A stretch of DNA of 64,000 nucleotides from Aeromonas jandaei (GTDB taxonomy: Bacteria; Pseudomonadota; Gammaproteobacteria; Enterobacterales; Aeromonadaceae), in assembly GCF_037890695.1 (NCBI RefSeq), contig NZ_CP149571.1, positions 1,293,501-1,357,500 on the forward strand, written 5' to 3'. Below are positions 11,305 to 19,081 of the stretch, piece after piece. The notes below the pieces were generated by a model that worked only from the letters and a program-made list of their open reading frames with translations, was not told where the DNA came from and ran no database searches. Every line of letters starts with the position of its first letter. Position 1 is the first letter of the stretch. A program made the position numbers and the translations under genes.

Positions 11305-12548
11305 GTCATGATGCTGGTGCTATGGGTCGCTCCGAGCCTTTTGCACAACCCCAAGTACGCCCGAGTGATAGCCCCCCTCTCGGCTCTTCACAAAATAAGG
11401 GAGAGGAGTTGGGGGGGAGGGCTAAGGAGCCTTCCTTTATCGACCGCTGGCATGAGCTGGATTGGGACGATATCGGCATGCAGATCCGTGCCAAGACGGC
11501 CGCCGATGTGGCCCGCGCCCTGAGCGCACCACGCCGCACCCTGAGCGATTTTATGGCGCTGATCTCCCCAGCCGCCGAGGCGTATCTGCCACAGATGGCA
11601 GCCGAGGCCGAGCGGCTCACCCGCCAGCGTTTTGGCAACACCATCGGCTTCTATGTGCCGCTCTATCTGTCGAACCTCTGTGCCAACGACTGCACCTACT
11701 GCGGCTTCTCCATGAGCAACCGCCTCAAGCGCAAGACCTTGAATGCAGAGGAGATAGAGCGCGAGTGTCTGGCCATCAAGGCGCTCGGTTTCGACAGCGT
11801 GCTGCTGGTGACCGGCGAGCACGAGCACAAGGTGGGGCTCGCCTATTTTCGCGAGGTGATGCCCATCATCCGCCGCCACTTCTGCACTGTTGGGATGGAG
11901 GTGCAGCCCCTCTCGCAAGCCGAATATGCCGAGCTGAAAACCCTCGGCCTCGATGCCGTCATGGTCTATCAGGAGACCTACCACGCCCCCACCTACGCCC
12001 GCCACCATCTGCGCGGCAACAAGCGGGACATCGCATGGCGCCTCGCCACCCCGGATCGGCTCGGCCGCGCCGGTATCGACAAAATCGGGCTGGGGGCGCT
12101 GATCGGCCTCTCCTCGGACTGGCGCGCCGACAGCTACTTTGTCGCCGAGCACCTGAGCTGGCTTGAGCGCCACCACTGGCAGAGCCGCTACTCGCTCTCC
12201 TTCCCGCGCCTGCGCCCCTGCACCGGCGCTCTGGAGCCTGCCGTGGTCATGTCTGATCGCCAGCTGGCCCAGCTTATCTGCGCCTGGCGCCTCTTCTCGC
12301 CCACGCTGGACTTGTCGCTATCGACTCGCGAGTCCGCCACCTTTCGCAACGGCGCGGTGCGCCTTGGCATCACCCAGATGTCGGCCGAGTCGCGCACCCA
12401 GCCGGGAGGCTATGCCGAGGGGGGGGCGGAGGAGCTGGAGCAGTTCGCCATCCACGACGACCGCCCGGTGGGGGAAGTGGCCGCCGCCGTGCGACAGGCC
12501 GGGTTGCAGCCGGTGTTCAAAGACTGGGAGCCGTTTTTGGGCCGTTAA
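11301..12548 (+). CDS. thiH: 2-iminoacetate synthase ThiH with an N-terminal extension
   Basis: This is a 415-residue radical-SAM tyrosine lyase that supplies dehydroglycine to ThiG. The CxxxCxxC cluster motif ([10 protein letters not shown]), [10 protein letters not shown] and the C-terminal half match ThiH. Homology to E. coli ThiH begins only at about residue 46 ([13 protein letters not shown]). The extra N-terminal ~40 residues are encoded by a GC-rich CCCTCTC-type inverted repeat (11368-11422) that keeps the frame open. No internal ATG lies between the repeat and the conserved region, so the extension is probably translated. The start overlaps the thiG stop. Confidence 0.93.
   Translation: MSHDAGAMGRSEPFAQPQVRPSDSPPLGSSQNKGEELGGRAKEPSFIDRWHELDWDDIGMQIRAKTAADVARALSAPRRTLSDFMALISPAAEAYLPQMAAEAERLTRQRFGNTIGFYVPLYLSNLCANDCTYCGFSMSNRLKRKTLNAEEIERECLAIKALGFDSVLLVTGEHEHKVGLAYFREVMPIIRRHFCTVGMEVQPLSQAEYAELKTLGLDAVMVYQETYHAPTYARHHLRGNKRDIAWRLATPDRLGRAGIDKIGLGALIGLSSDWRADSYFVAEHLSWLERHHWQSRYSLSFPRLRPCTGALEPAVVMSDRQLAQLICAWRLFSPTLDLSLSTRESATFRNGAVRLGITQMSAESRTQPGGYAEGGAEELEQFAIHDDRPVGEVAAAVRQAGLQPVFKDWEPFLGR
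11368..11422. repeat. CCCCTCTC-type palindromic repeat inside the thiH 5' end
   Basis: Arms CCTCTC (11376-11381) / GAGAGG (11401-11406) and flanking C6 (11372-11377) and G7 (11411-11417) tracts form an imperfect palindrome. It resembles the dispersed CCCTCTCC repeat at 78-98. It sits in frame within thiH, where other ThiH proteins have no residues. Confidence 0.65.
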
Positions 12549-12552
12549 CGAC

Positions 12553-12668
12553 GGTTACACCTGCGATAACAGACAGCGGCAAGCAGATCGGAGGGGCTGA
12601 TCCCCGCCACTGTTTGCCGCTTTGCGTTGTCTGCTGCAACAGAATTGTCTCTCTGGTGTAACGATGGC
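12553..12668. repeat. Long imperfect palindrome downstream of thiH
   Basis: Outer arms GTTACACC and GGTGTAAC enclose inner arms containing AACAGACAGCGGCAA and TTTGCCGC...TTGTCTGCT, with an asymmetric bulge. The folded length is about 115 nt. It could serve as a terminator or mRNA-end structure for the thiamine operon, or be a dispersed palindromic element. Confidence 0.5.
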
Positions 12669-12815
12669 TATTGATATCGTTTCGCCAGTGCAAAAATCGT
12701 GGCGGTTGGTCAGCCCATCGAATATGCCATTGCGCCCATTAGCAATGGCCGATTTGGGGTAAGAGTTGTGCCGGTTGCCGCTATGCAGAACATGTCTATG
12801 CGAACAATCGTAGAG

Positions 12816-12839
12816 TCGATTAGCCGTCAGGCGTAATCG
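12816..12839. repeat. 24-bp palindromic repeat, copy 1
   Basis: The stem CGATTAGCC / GGC(G)TAATCG has one bulged base and a GTCA loop. The same 24 bases occur in inverted orientation at 36261-36284, with further similarity (CGTT) beyond the core. It is intergenic and next to an AT-rich islet. Confidence 0.75.
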
Positions 12840-12857
12840 TCCGTTTTACCGCTTTAG

Positions 12858-12990
12858 GGAAGTTCGATAGCATGGCTTCGCCGTGCAGGACGCGAGGCCG
12901 CTGGCCTCGAAGGGGTTTCGCCCCCCCTTCGAACTTGGGCGAGTAACTTTTCTTTGTGTGGCTAAAGAAAGGCCACCCCTCGCTAATACG
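12858..12990. repeat. Structured REP/MITE-like element
   Basis: GAAGTTCGA near 12859 is complementary to TCGAACTT near 12929. Between them are hairpins GAGGCC/GGCCTC and AAGGGG/CCCCTT. A further hairpin TTTCTTTG/CTAAAGAAA follows (about 12949-12970). The dense nested stems and lack of a reading frame suggest a non-coding mobile repeat. Confidence 0.55.
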
Positions 12991-13157
12991 ACCGCAGCGC
13001 GGTTTCTCCTCGAGGGATTGGAGGGGGGGGGCTCCAAGACTTGCCCATCATCACTTAATAGGGCGTAGTCGTAGGAGTAATACGCGACGCGTTTTATACC
13101 ACCAATTGCAAATGATTACATTCAGGTTGTTAAACGCACCCCACGAGCATTACTCCA

Positions 13158-13439
13158 TTAATTGAAATTAGCGTAATTTAGTGATGATTCAAAAACACTC
13201 CTGATTTCAGCGTTTTGTATTTTTTGTATTTCTGATGATAAATCAAAAATATATTGGTCTGAATGAAAGTCGCCATGATTGTAAAGGTTTATTAGAGTAA
13301 TAATTCCTTTTAAATCCCGATAGTAAGGGAATTTTTTTATATCATGTTGACTAAAAAGATACTCAGCAATTTCAGGTTTGTATACAACCAAATCTGACAA
13401 AGAGCTTAGTAGCTGTTTTTCATCTAAAGTAAGTTCCAT
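13158..13439 (-). CDS. Small protein of unknown function, islet partner gene
   Basis: This 93-residue acidic, apparently helical protein has no signal peptide or membrane segment. It begins one base after the stop of the nitrilase-fold gene, in the same AT-rich block, so the two are surely co-transcribed and probably translationally coupled. I do not recognise the family. Its size and position would fit an immunity, regulatory or adaptor partner of the upstream protein, but nothing in the sequence proves this. Confidence 0.7.
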   Translation of the reverse strand: MELTLDEKQLLSSLSDLVVYKPEIAEYLFSQHDIKKFPYYRDLKGIITLINLYNHGDFHSDQYIFDLSSEIQKIQNAEIRSVFESSLNYANFN

Positions 13440-13440
13440 G

Positions 13441-15192
13441 TCAGGCTCCTTTCTTAAGCTCGTTTTTCAGTATTTTCCTAATTTTTCGATATGTATACTC
13501 ATTGTGAAAAGGCATAATGCTAGAATCATACATCCTTCTTAATATCACTTTTTCTTTGGCTCGTCCATCAATAGTCCACATGGGCTCTTTTTTTAGTTCT
13601 AACTCAAGAACCATTCCAATTGCACCTTCATCAAGAGATAAGGTTTTAGATCCATTTGACGGCTCGCTCCATAAGGCGACCCCTCGATGTGGCTTATCAC
13701 CAGAACCAGTAGATCTCAGTGTCATACCTAATGCAGTGACTGATAAGACAGATGTTCCCGGATCATCAGAAAGAACTGCGGAATATTTACCTGGCCACCT
13801 TTGACTCAATTGAGGTCCATCCAAAAGTAAGCTGATTACTAAATTTGGACCAATTGCTCTAACTGCTTGAGCTACAGGCTCCTGTCTTGCCAGATCTTCA
13901 CAAATTAACGGACATAGTTTCACACCATTTTTTGTATGAAGGCTGGAAAGTTGTCGTCTCCCAATTCTAATGTTTTCCCACCATTTTTTATTAGGGTCTA
14001 ATGATGATGATAAATTGTAGTTTCTTAATTGGTTTTTGTCTAAAAACCAACGGTGGTGTTTGCTTTGTTCGAAAGAAAAATATTTTCCCGTCTCGCTTAA
14101 GAATGCAAGTCTGGCAACGTTAGAACTACATTCACCGTCTCTTCCATATACGCCAGCTAATAATGAGGGAGCTCGTTCTTTAAAGCAAAAATAAAGTATC
14201 TTTTTGAATTTCTCATACGTTTCGTTATTGATTGAACATTCAGGAAGGACAATCAGGTCAATGCTGCCACACCGCCTAATTGCGGATAAAACAGCAGATA
14301 AAAAATTCTTTGGTGAGGGTTCTTTATCTGGTGTGTAATTAAAGAAACCAAAGTATGGATCCATCTCAATATCATTTGATTCTGGACTAACAGCCATAAA
14401 ACTATCTGGTTCAATTGTCATCGGCCATGGCAAGATCAATACATTGTAATTTTTGCTTTTATTATTTCCTGATGCAACCCTAACCACTGGTTTTACTGAA
14501 GGCTTAATACAGGCTATATTATGGCTCATATTATTTATTGTTAAGCCTGACTGTGGAACACTAGATTTATATGTAACGAATCCATACTTATCTTGATTGT
14601 CAGCTAAATTTTGTGGTTGCTCAATATGTGATATATTTCCATTTCTGACTTTCTTGCCTTTTGACATTGAAATGACAATGTCTCTTATTATTAGATAAGA
14701 ACCAAGTTCTCCACCGTGATGTTTATTGGATATGCCTGTGTCTGAAAAGAGTTCGTCCACAGATAGAAATAATAAGAACAATCCCTTTGAAAAATCTCTC
14801 TCATTGATTAGGTCATATACAGATTTATTGAGATTGCTCTTTTTAAAGACGTTCTCTAATGCTCTGTATAACTCAAGATCAAAAAATCGACTAGTATTGT
14901 TTTTATTCAAAATATAAGAAATAAAATTATTCCAGCTTTCAGAAATAGACTTTACCAGGGCTCTATCTTGTTCTGTCCATATAAAGTGGTCTTGAGGTGA
15001 GACTAATAGCCTATACTTGTCAGTATATTCTATTATTGCGTGTGCGATTATGAAAACATTGGGTGGCCACGCAAGTATTGAATTAAGATCGTCTTTCTGA
15101 GGTAAGTCAATTTTTGTTGGGAAGTATATACCTTGATACTTTGATGTTTTTATATTTGGGAAGTAATTTTTAATGAATGTTATGAGTTTCAT
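13441..15192 (-). CDS. Nitrilase-superfamily (carbon-nitrogen hydrolase) protein with a novel N-terminal region
   Basis: This 583-residue protein is cytoplasmic, with no signal peptide. Residues about 245-550 look like a carbon-nitrogen hydrolase domain: the catalytic glutamate in LIVLPE (about 318), a lysine in SKHHRWFLDK (378 or 386), and the nucleophile cysteine in LICEDL (about 431), followed by LLDGPQLSQRW and DDPGTSVLSVTALGM. From memory this last block resembles nitrilase domains fused to defence reverse transcriptases. Residues 1-200 match no domain I know (WPPNVFIIAHAIIEY near 42-56) and contain no reverse-transcriptase motif. Base composition is far more AT-rich than its neighbours, a sign of transfer. 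No good ribosome site precedes the ATG. The substrate is unknown; a defence or stress role is a hypothesis. Confidence 0.8.
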   Translation of the reverse strand: MKLITFIKNYFPNIKTSKYQGIYFPTKIDLPQKDDLNSILAWPPNVFIIAHAIIEYTDKYRLLVSPQDHFIWTEQDRALVKSISESWNNFISYILNKNNTSRFFDLELYRALENVFKKSNLNKSVYDLINERDFSKGLFLLFLSVDELFSDTGISNKHHGGELGSYLIIRDIVISMSKGKKVRNGNISHIEQPQNLADNQDKYGFVTYKSSVPQSGLTINNMSHNIACIKPSVKPVVRVASGNNKSKNYNVLILPWPMTIEPDSFMAVSPESNDIEMDPYFGFFNYTPDKEPSPKNFLSAVLSAIRRCGSIDLIVLPECSINNETYEKFKKILYFCFKERAPSLLAGVYGRDGECSSNVARLAFLSETGKYFSFEQSKHHRWFLDKNQLRNYNLSSSLDPNKKWWENIRIGRRQLSSLHTKNGVKLCPLICEDLARQEPVAQAVRAIGPNLVISLLLDGPQLSQRWPGKYSAVLSDDPGTSVLSVTALGMTLRSTGSGDKPHRGVALWSEPSNGSKTLSLDEGAIGMVLELELKKEPMWTIDGRAKEKVILRRMYDSSIMPFHNEYTYRKIRKILKNELKKGA

Positions 15193-15290
15193 ATTTTGTA
15201 GTTGACGTGTAAATGTTCAATTGTTAAATACGATACTAGTATTTTAGAATAGTATAAAGTAATTTATTTTTAATGTGTGATGTAAGGCAT
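15193..15290 (-). promoter_or_regulatory. Putative islet promoter and operator
   Basis: This is an AT-rich region upstream of the nitrilase-fold gene. On the minus strand TATACT (15256-15251) could be a -10 hexamer. A perfect palindrome ATACTAGTAT (15233-15242) and a second half-site TAGTAT (15250-15255) could bind a regulator. TTGTTAAA at 15221-15228 repeats that at 13127-13134 beyond the other end of the islet. Confidence 0.35.
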
Positions 15291-15462
15291 TATACAATCT
15301 CTCAGACAGCGTAGAGATCGTAGGTACCGATTAATCTGTCAAACCAACGTCTCTAGCAGCGGAGTCTGTCCTCAGCCAATCGAATGCATGGACATCTATT
15401 TTATAACAGGGATGCAACGGATTTATGGATGAATTCGGGAAGGCTTTAAATTATGACGATGC

Positions 15463-16038
15463 TCAGGCCAACCGGCATGCATGGCCTACCTTGCTACAGA
15501 TTGGAGCAGGGGCGTCGATATGTGCACCCATAGGCTGGCCATGTAGGAAGATACGGTTCCTTGCCCGACACTCAAAGGCGGCCCCGGCAGCGATGGCAAC
15601 AGCTTCGCTGGCGGTGTTGCCAACCCCCATCACGATCTCCAGCCGAAATAGTCCCAACTGCTGAAAACCAAAGTCACGGAGCAGGGCGACAGCCTGTCGG
15701 GCGATACCGCATCCTTGGCGGGATTGGCGTACCCAATAGCCGATATTGCCGTAACGATGATGGGGCGACAGCTGGTTGATTCCTGCGCCACCCAGCAGTT
15801 GGCCGGTGGTGGCGCAGAAGATGCCCATGTCAAAGGCGCGTCCCGCTGCACAATCCTGATCGCAGCTGGCAAACCACTCCAGTGCACTTTCCCGGGTAAA
15901 TGAACGGGAGCACCAGCTCATCCATTTGCCGACCGTCTCGATCGATTCGTGGGCCGCGCGGACAAACTCGTCTACATCAGCCGGTTCGAACGGGCGGATC
16001 ACGATATTGGCATTGGCAAGGCGCGGGAGAGTCATCAC
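15463..16038 (-). CDS. GNAT acetyltransferase, RimJ/RimL type
   Basis: This 191-residue protein has the layout of ribosomal-protein-type N-acetyltransferases. It opens with IVIRPFEPADVDEF. The acetyl-CoA region GYWVRQSRQGCGIARQAV holds the Q/RxxGxG/A signature, and the late strand is LGLFRLEIVMGVGNTAS. The substrate could be a protein N-terminus or a small amine; sequence does not tell. The start overlaps the stop of the next acetyltransferase upstream (ATGA), so it is the last gene of a small acetyltransferase operon. Confidence 0.85.
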   Translation of the reverse strand: MMTLPRLANANIVIRPFEPADVDEFVRAAHESIETVGKWMSWCSRSFTRESALEWFASCDQDCAAGRAFDMGIFCATTGQLLGGAGINQLSPHHRYGNIGYWVRQSRQGCGIARQAVALLRDFGFQQLGLFRLEIVMGVGNTASEAVAIAAGAAFECRARNRIFLHGQPMGAHIDAPAPICSKVGHACRLA

Positions 16039-16451
16039 TTATCCTGCTTTTTCAGAAAGTAACTGATATGCCCCGGCGGCATATCGGGCAGCTGGCCAAA
16101 GACTTCGTAACCCTGCTTCTGGTAGAAGGGAAGAGCCTGAAAACTGGTGGTTTCCAGATGGTAGTTGCTAATGCCCTTGCTTTGGGCGTACTGCTCCATG
16201 GCGCCCAGCAGGCGGCCACCCCAGCCATCGCGGCGGATGCTTTCGTCGATCCAGAGCCAGTCGACGTGCAGCCAGCCCCACTTGATGTCGGCGATGATGC
16301 CGCCGTGTACCTTGCCCTCTTCATCCTTGATAAAGCTGGCGATCCGCTCGCGCAGATGGGTGCCGGCGTGACCCGTGTTGAAGCCCGAGAGACCAATGCG
16401 CAGCGCTTCGATCTCATCATCCTGAGGCGGTTGGGGTGGGGTGAGTTGCAT
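16035..16451 (-). CDS. GNAT-family N-acetyltransferase
   Basis: This is a compact 138-residue GNAT protein. Strands GGIIADIKWGWLHVDWLWIDESIRRDGWGGRLL carry the acetyl-CoA loop (RRDGWGGRL). The end FYQKQGYEVFGQLPDMPPGHISYFLKK is typical of small-molecule or antibiotic-like acetyltransferases. Its stop overlaps the following acetyltransferase start. 28 bp separate it from the Vat-like gene upstream. Confidence 0.87.
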   Translation of the reverse strand: MQLTPPQPPQDDEIEALRIGLSGFNTGHAGTHLRERIASFIKDEEGKVHGGIIADIKWGWLHVDWLWIDESIRRDGWGGRLLGAMEQYAQSKGISNYHLETTSFQALPFYQKQGYEVFGQLPDMPPGHISYFLKKQDK

Positions 16452-16479
16452 AGTGCTTCCTGCTTGATGGTGGTTGTCT

Positions 16480-17115
16480 CTATGGGGTTGCCGCTTCCAG
16501 CGCGGCTATCTCGCCGCCGCTGATAAGCGGCAGGTTGCGGCTGATCTGCTCCACCGGCCAGTCCCACCAGGCGATGGCGTTGAGACGGGCGATGGTGTCG
16601 TCGTCGAAGCGGTAGCGGATCACCTTGGCGGGATTGCCGCCGACCACGGCGTAGGCGGGCACGTCTCCGGTGACCACGGAGCGGGCGGCGATAATGGCGC
16701 CGTTGCCGACCTTTACTCCCGGCATGATCAGGGCGTCATAGCCAATCCAGACATCGTTGCCGATGACGGTATCGCCCTTGTAAGGGAGGCTGCCCGGGGC
16801 GGGGGCGGCGCTCTCCCAGCCGTTGCCGAAGATAAAGAAGGGGTAGGTGGAGAAGCCGGAGGTCTGGTGGTTGGCGCCGTTCATGATGAACTTCACCCCG
16901 CGGGCGATGGCGCAGAATTTGCCGATGATGAGCCGGTCGCCGATGAAGGGGAAGTGGTAGAGGATGTTGCGCTCGAAGCCCGCCGAATCCTCCGGGTCGT
17001 CGTAATATGTGTAGTCACCCACCTCGATATTGGGCCCCTTGATGGTGTTCTTGATAAAGCACACCTGGGGGAAGCCGTTCATGGGGTGGGGATTGGCGGG
17101 ATCGGGTCCGTGCAT
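16480..17115 (-). CDS. Vat/CatB-family xenobiotic acetyltransferase
   Basis: This 211-residue left-handed beta-helix acyltransferase resembles streptogramin A acetyltransferases (Vat) more than CatB. Vat-like features are [39 protein letters not shown], the catalytic histidine in MNGANHQ (about residue 83) and the hexapeptide repeats [26 protein letters not shown]. It would transfer acetyl from acetyl-CoA to a hydroxyl group of a xenobiotic. Its GC content matches the chromosome, so it looks resident and not plasmid-borne. Whether it confers resistance is not shown. It is followed at 28 bp by two GNAT genes. Confidence 0.9.
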   Translation of the reverse strand: MHGPDPANPHPMNGFPQVCFIKNTIKGPNIEVGDYTYYDDPEDSAGFERNILYHFPFIGDRLIIGKFCAIARGVKFIMNGANHQTSGFSTYPFFIFGNGWESAAPAPGSLPYKGDTVIGNDVWIGYDALIMPGVKVGNGAIIAARSVVTGDVPAYAVVGGNPAKVIRYRFDDDTIARLNAIAWWDWPVEQISRNLPLISGGEIAALEAATP

Positions 17116-17138
17116 CTGGTCTCCTTGGATGGGCCGGG

Positions 17139-17456
17139 CTAGAGCGCCGGGAAGTAGCAGGCGCTCATGTCGATGGGGTGATCGGGGCAGCCCGGCAGAT
17201 AGAACTGCCAGCCCGCATCGGAGAAGGCGCGCAGCTCGGTCTCGACAAACTTGATGGCGAGGCTCAGGGCCTGCAGGCTGTCGATACCGTAGATAAAGGT
17301 CTTGTCGCTCAGCCCCGCCAGCTTCACCTTGCAGCGCCAGTCACCGCCAGCCGAGCGTGGATCCGGCTCGGGGGCCTTGATGGCGATCTTGAGGGTGAGC
17401 TGTTCCCCTTCGAGGCTGACCGCCTCGAAACGGGCTTTGACGATGGCATTCTTCAT
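17139..17456 (-). CDS. Conserved hypothetical protein (DUF6968-like)
   Basis: This is a 105-residue cytoplasmic protein from the ATG at 17456, which has a good AAGGAG ribosome site. An extension upstream to 17621 is not supported. The segment [10 protein letters not shown] and [21 protein letters not shown] recall small proteins grouped as DUF6968, a low-confidence recollection. It lies 23 bp upstream of the Vat-like gene and probably leads that operon. Function unknown. Confidence 0.7.
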   Translation of the reverse strand: MKNAIVKARFEAVSLEGEQLTLKIAIKAPEPDPRSAGGDWRCKVKLAGLSDKTFIYGIDSLQALSLAIKFVETELRAFSDAGWQFYLPGCPDHPIDMSACYFPAL

Positions 17457-17752
17457 CCTGCAACTCCTTGTGCGATTCCCCTCCTGCGGCATCGGGCTGC
17501 GTCTCCATGGAGGGATAAAAATGGGGGCGAGCCAAAGGAGCCTAAACGAAGGCTCTTTTTGAAACAATGGGATATGGGGGAATCCCGGTGGTTTGCTCGC
17601 TGCGCCGGGCTGTTCCACCATGCGGGGTACACTTGCTGTAAAGGATTGTTGGCTACCGCTGCAAATCTATCTCTTATGCTGATTGCTGGTGGAGCGCCGG
17701 GTTGGGGCACAATATGCGGTCCCCTGTTTGCCGCTGAAGTACAGGAGCATCT

Positions 17753-18652
17753 ATGACACTGTCGGTATTGCAGCTTTACGAGGTGATGGCCCAGTTGCCC
17801 GACCCGGTCTTTATCCTGAGTGAAGATGGTTATTACGTGGAATACATAGGGGGCATGGAGCACCAATCCTATCAGGACGGCAATCCGCTGGCTGGCAAGC
17901 GGCTGCTGGATGTGCTGCCGGAGGCGATGTCCCTCTGGGTGATGGCGCAGGTCGCACTGGCGCTCAACAGCGGTCTGGTGCGGGTGGTGGAGTATGAGTT
18001 GGCGGCCAGCGAGGTGGGTGGCATCAACGCCGGTGTCGGGCCGCAAGGCGTACAGCGCTTTGAGGGCAAGATTGCACCGCTCCCCTCCCTCTATGACGGC
18101 AAGCGGGCGGTCGCCTGGGTGACCCGCAATATCACCCGCCAGTTCGAGTTGCAGCAGCGCCTGCAGCGCCAGAGCGAGACCGACCAGCTGACCGGCCTCC
18201 ATAACCGCCGTTACTTCTTCGAACATTGCCAGCAGGTGAGAGGCAGCGAGGCCCCCTGCGGCCTGCTTATGCTCGACATCGATCACTTCAAGCAGATCAA
18301 CGACCGCTTCGGCCATCAGCAGGGGGATCTGGCACTGCAGCGCTTTGCCACCTGCGTCGATGGCCGGCTGCGGGCAGACGATCTCTTTGTACGCAGCGGT
18401 GGCGAGGAGTTCGCGATCCTGCTGCCACGGCTTGATGAGGCCGCTTTGCTGCAGATGGCCGAGCAGATCCGCGCCGCGGTCGAGGCGCTGCCTGCCGAAC
18501 CGGTCGGTATGACGGTCAGTCTGGGGGCCACGCTGGTGGCGCCGGGTGAGGATATCAATGTGGCGCTAGCCCGTGCCGACGAGTGGCTCTACGAGGCCAA
18601 GCGGACGGGGCGCAATCGGGTAGGATATGGCCCGGCACCGGCCGGAAATTAA
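17753..18652 (+). CDS. Diguanylate cyclase with PAS sensor domain
   Basis: This 299-residue cytoplasmic protein has an N-terminal PAS-like domain (about 5-120: LPDPVFILSEDGYYVEYIGG) and a C-terminal GGDEF domain (about 140-295). The active-site signature is GGEEF (VRSGGEEFAILL), preceded by DQLTGLHNRRYF and LMLDIDHFKQINDRFGH, so an active cyclase making cyclic di-GMP is expected. I see no clear RxxD inhibitory site. It is a monocistronic gene divergent from the 105-residue protein gene. Confidence 0.92.
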   Translation: MTLSVLQLYEVMAQLPDPVFILSEDGYYVEYIGGMEHQSYQDGNPLAGKRLLDVLPEAMSLWVMAQVALALNSGLVRVVEYELAASEVGGINAGVGPQGVQRFEGKIAPLPSLYDGKRAVAWVTRNITRQFELQQRLQRQSETDQLTGLHNRRYFFEHCQQVRGSEAPCGLLMLDIDHFKQINDRFGHQQGDLALQRFATCVDGRLRADDLFVRSGGEEFAILLPRLDEAALLQMAEQIRAAVEALPAEPVGMTVSLGATLVAPGEDINVALARADEWLYEAKRTGRNRVGYGPAPAGN

Positions 18653-19081
18653 TGCGTTAGCGCTTGTTGATGCAAACATTAATTGGATGAAAAGTTCGCC
18701 ATATTATTTCACTGATATCTCGCGGGCTATGGTGGTAATATTGGCTGCCCGATCGCTGTTCTTATTTGTGTTGTTGGGCAACAGAACAAGGGTTTATCGG
18801 TATGTTATCAAACGGGGATAAATGGGTGTGCTGGTGACGAATGCGATACATCTCGCCCCGTTTTGAAACAATCCGATTCAAACGGTCATGAATTATTAAC
18901 CTTGACCCGGATGGCGATTTCAACGATGGTAGCGTGGCATCTCCATTTCACTCCGGTGGCCCTGTTGGCCGCTGGCGGATTTGCTTTTTCTGCACCTGCG
19001 GCCAAATGCCGCCTGATATTGCCATCCTGTTATTCGGGCCAATAAAAATAATGATGACAGATTAATAAGGTATATATTGCA
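18653..19081. other. 429-bp gene-free region
   Basis: The region between the PAS-GGDEF gene and the transporter is AT-richer than its surroundings. An inverted repeat AATTAATG/CATTAATT overlaps the upstream stop codon. No reading frame with a ribosome site, no strong terminator and no recognisable operator were found. It probably contains the transporter promoter. Confidence 0.6.

Larger units (their letters stand above)
12549..13157. other. 609-bp gene-free region with stacked repeats
   Basis: No credible gene is present. From left to right it holds a long imperfect palindrome just after thiH (about 12553-12668), a 24-bp palindromic repeat (12816-12839) also found at 36261-36284, and a structured element with nested hairpins (about 12858-12990). 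An AT-richer stretch then leads into the nitrilase islet. Confidence 0.8.

Noticed and set aside
13441..15192. Reverse transcriptase-nitrilase (DRT class) fusion
   Set aside because: The nitrilase part fits, but no reverse-transcriptase motif such as YxDD is present in the N-terminal 240 residues.
13127..15228. Integron attC sites bracketing the nitrilase islet
   Set aside because: GTTRRRY-like cores (GTTAAAC, GTTAAAT) exist, but no paired inverse core or attC-type folded structure was found.
17537..17560. Terminator or small RNA between the 105-residue protein gene and the PAS-GGDEF gene
   Set aside because: The GAGCC/GGCTC hairpin with T5 has only a 5-bp stem and no identifiable transcript entering it; evidence is too thin.
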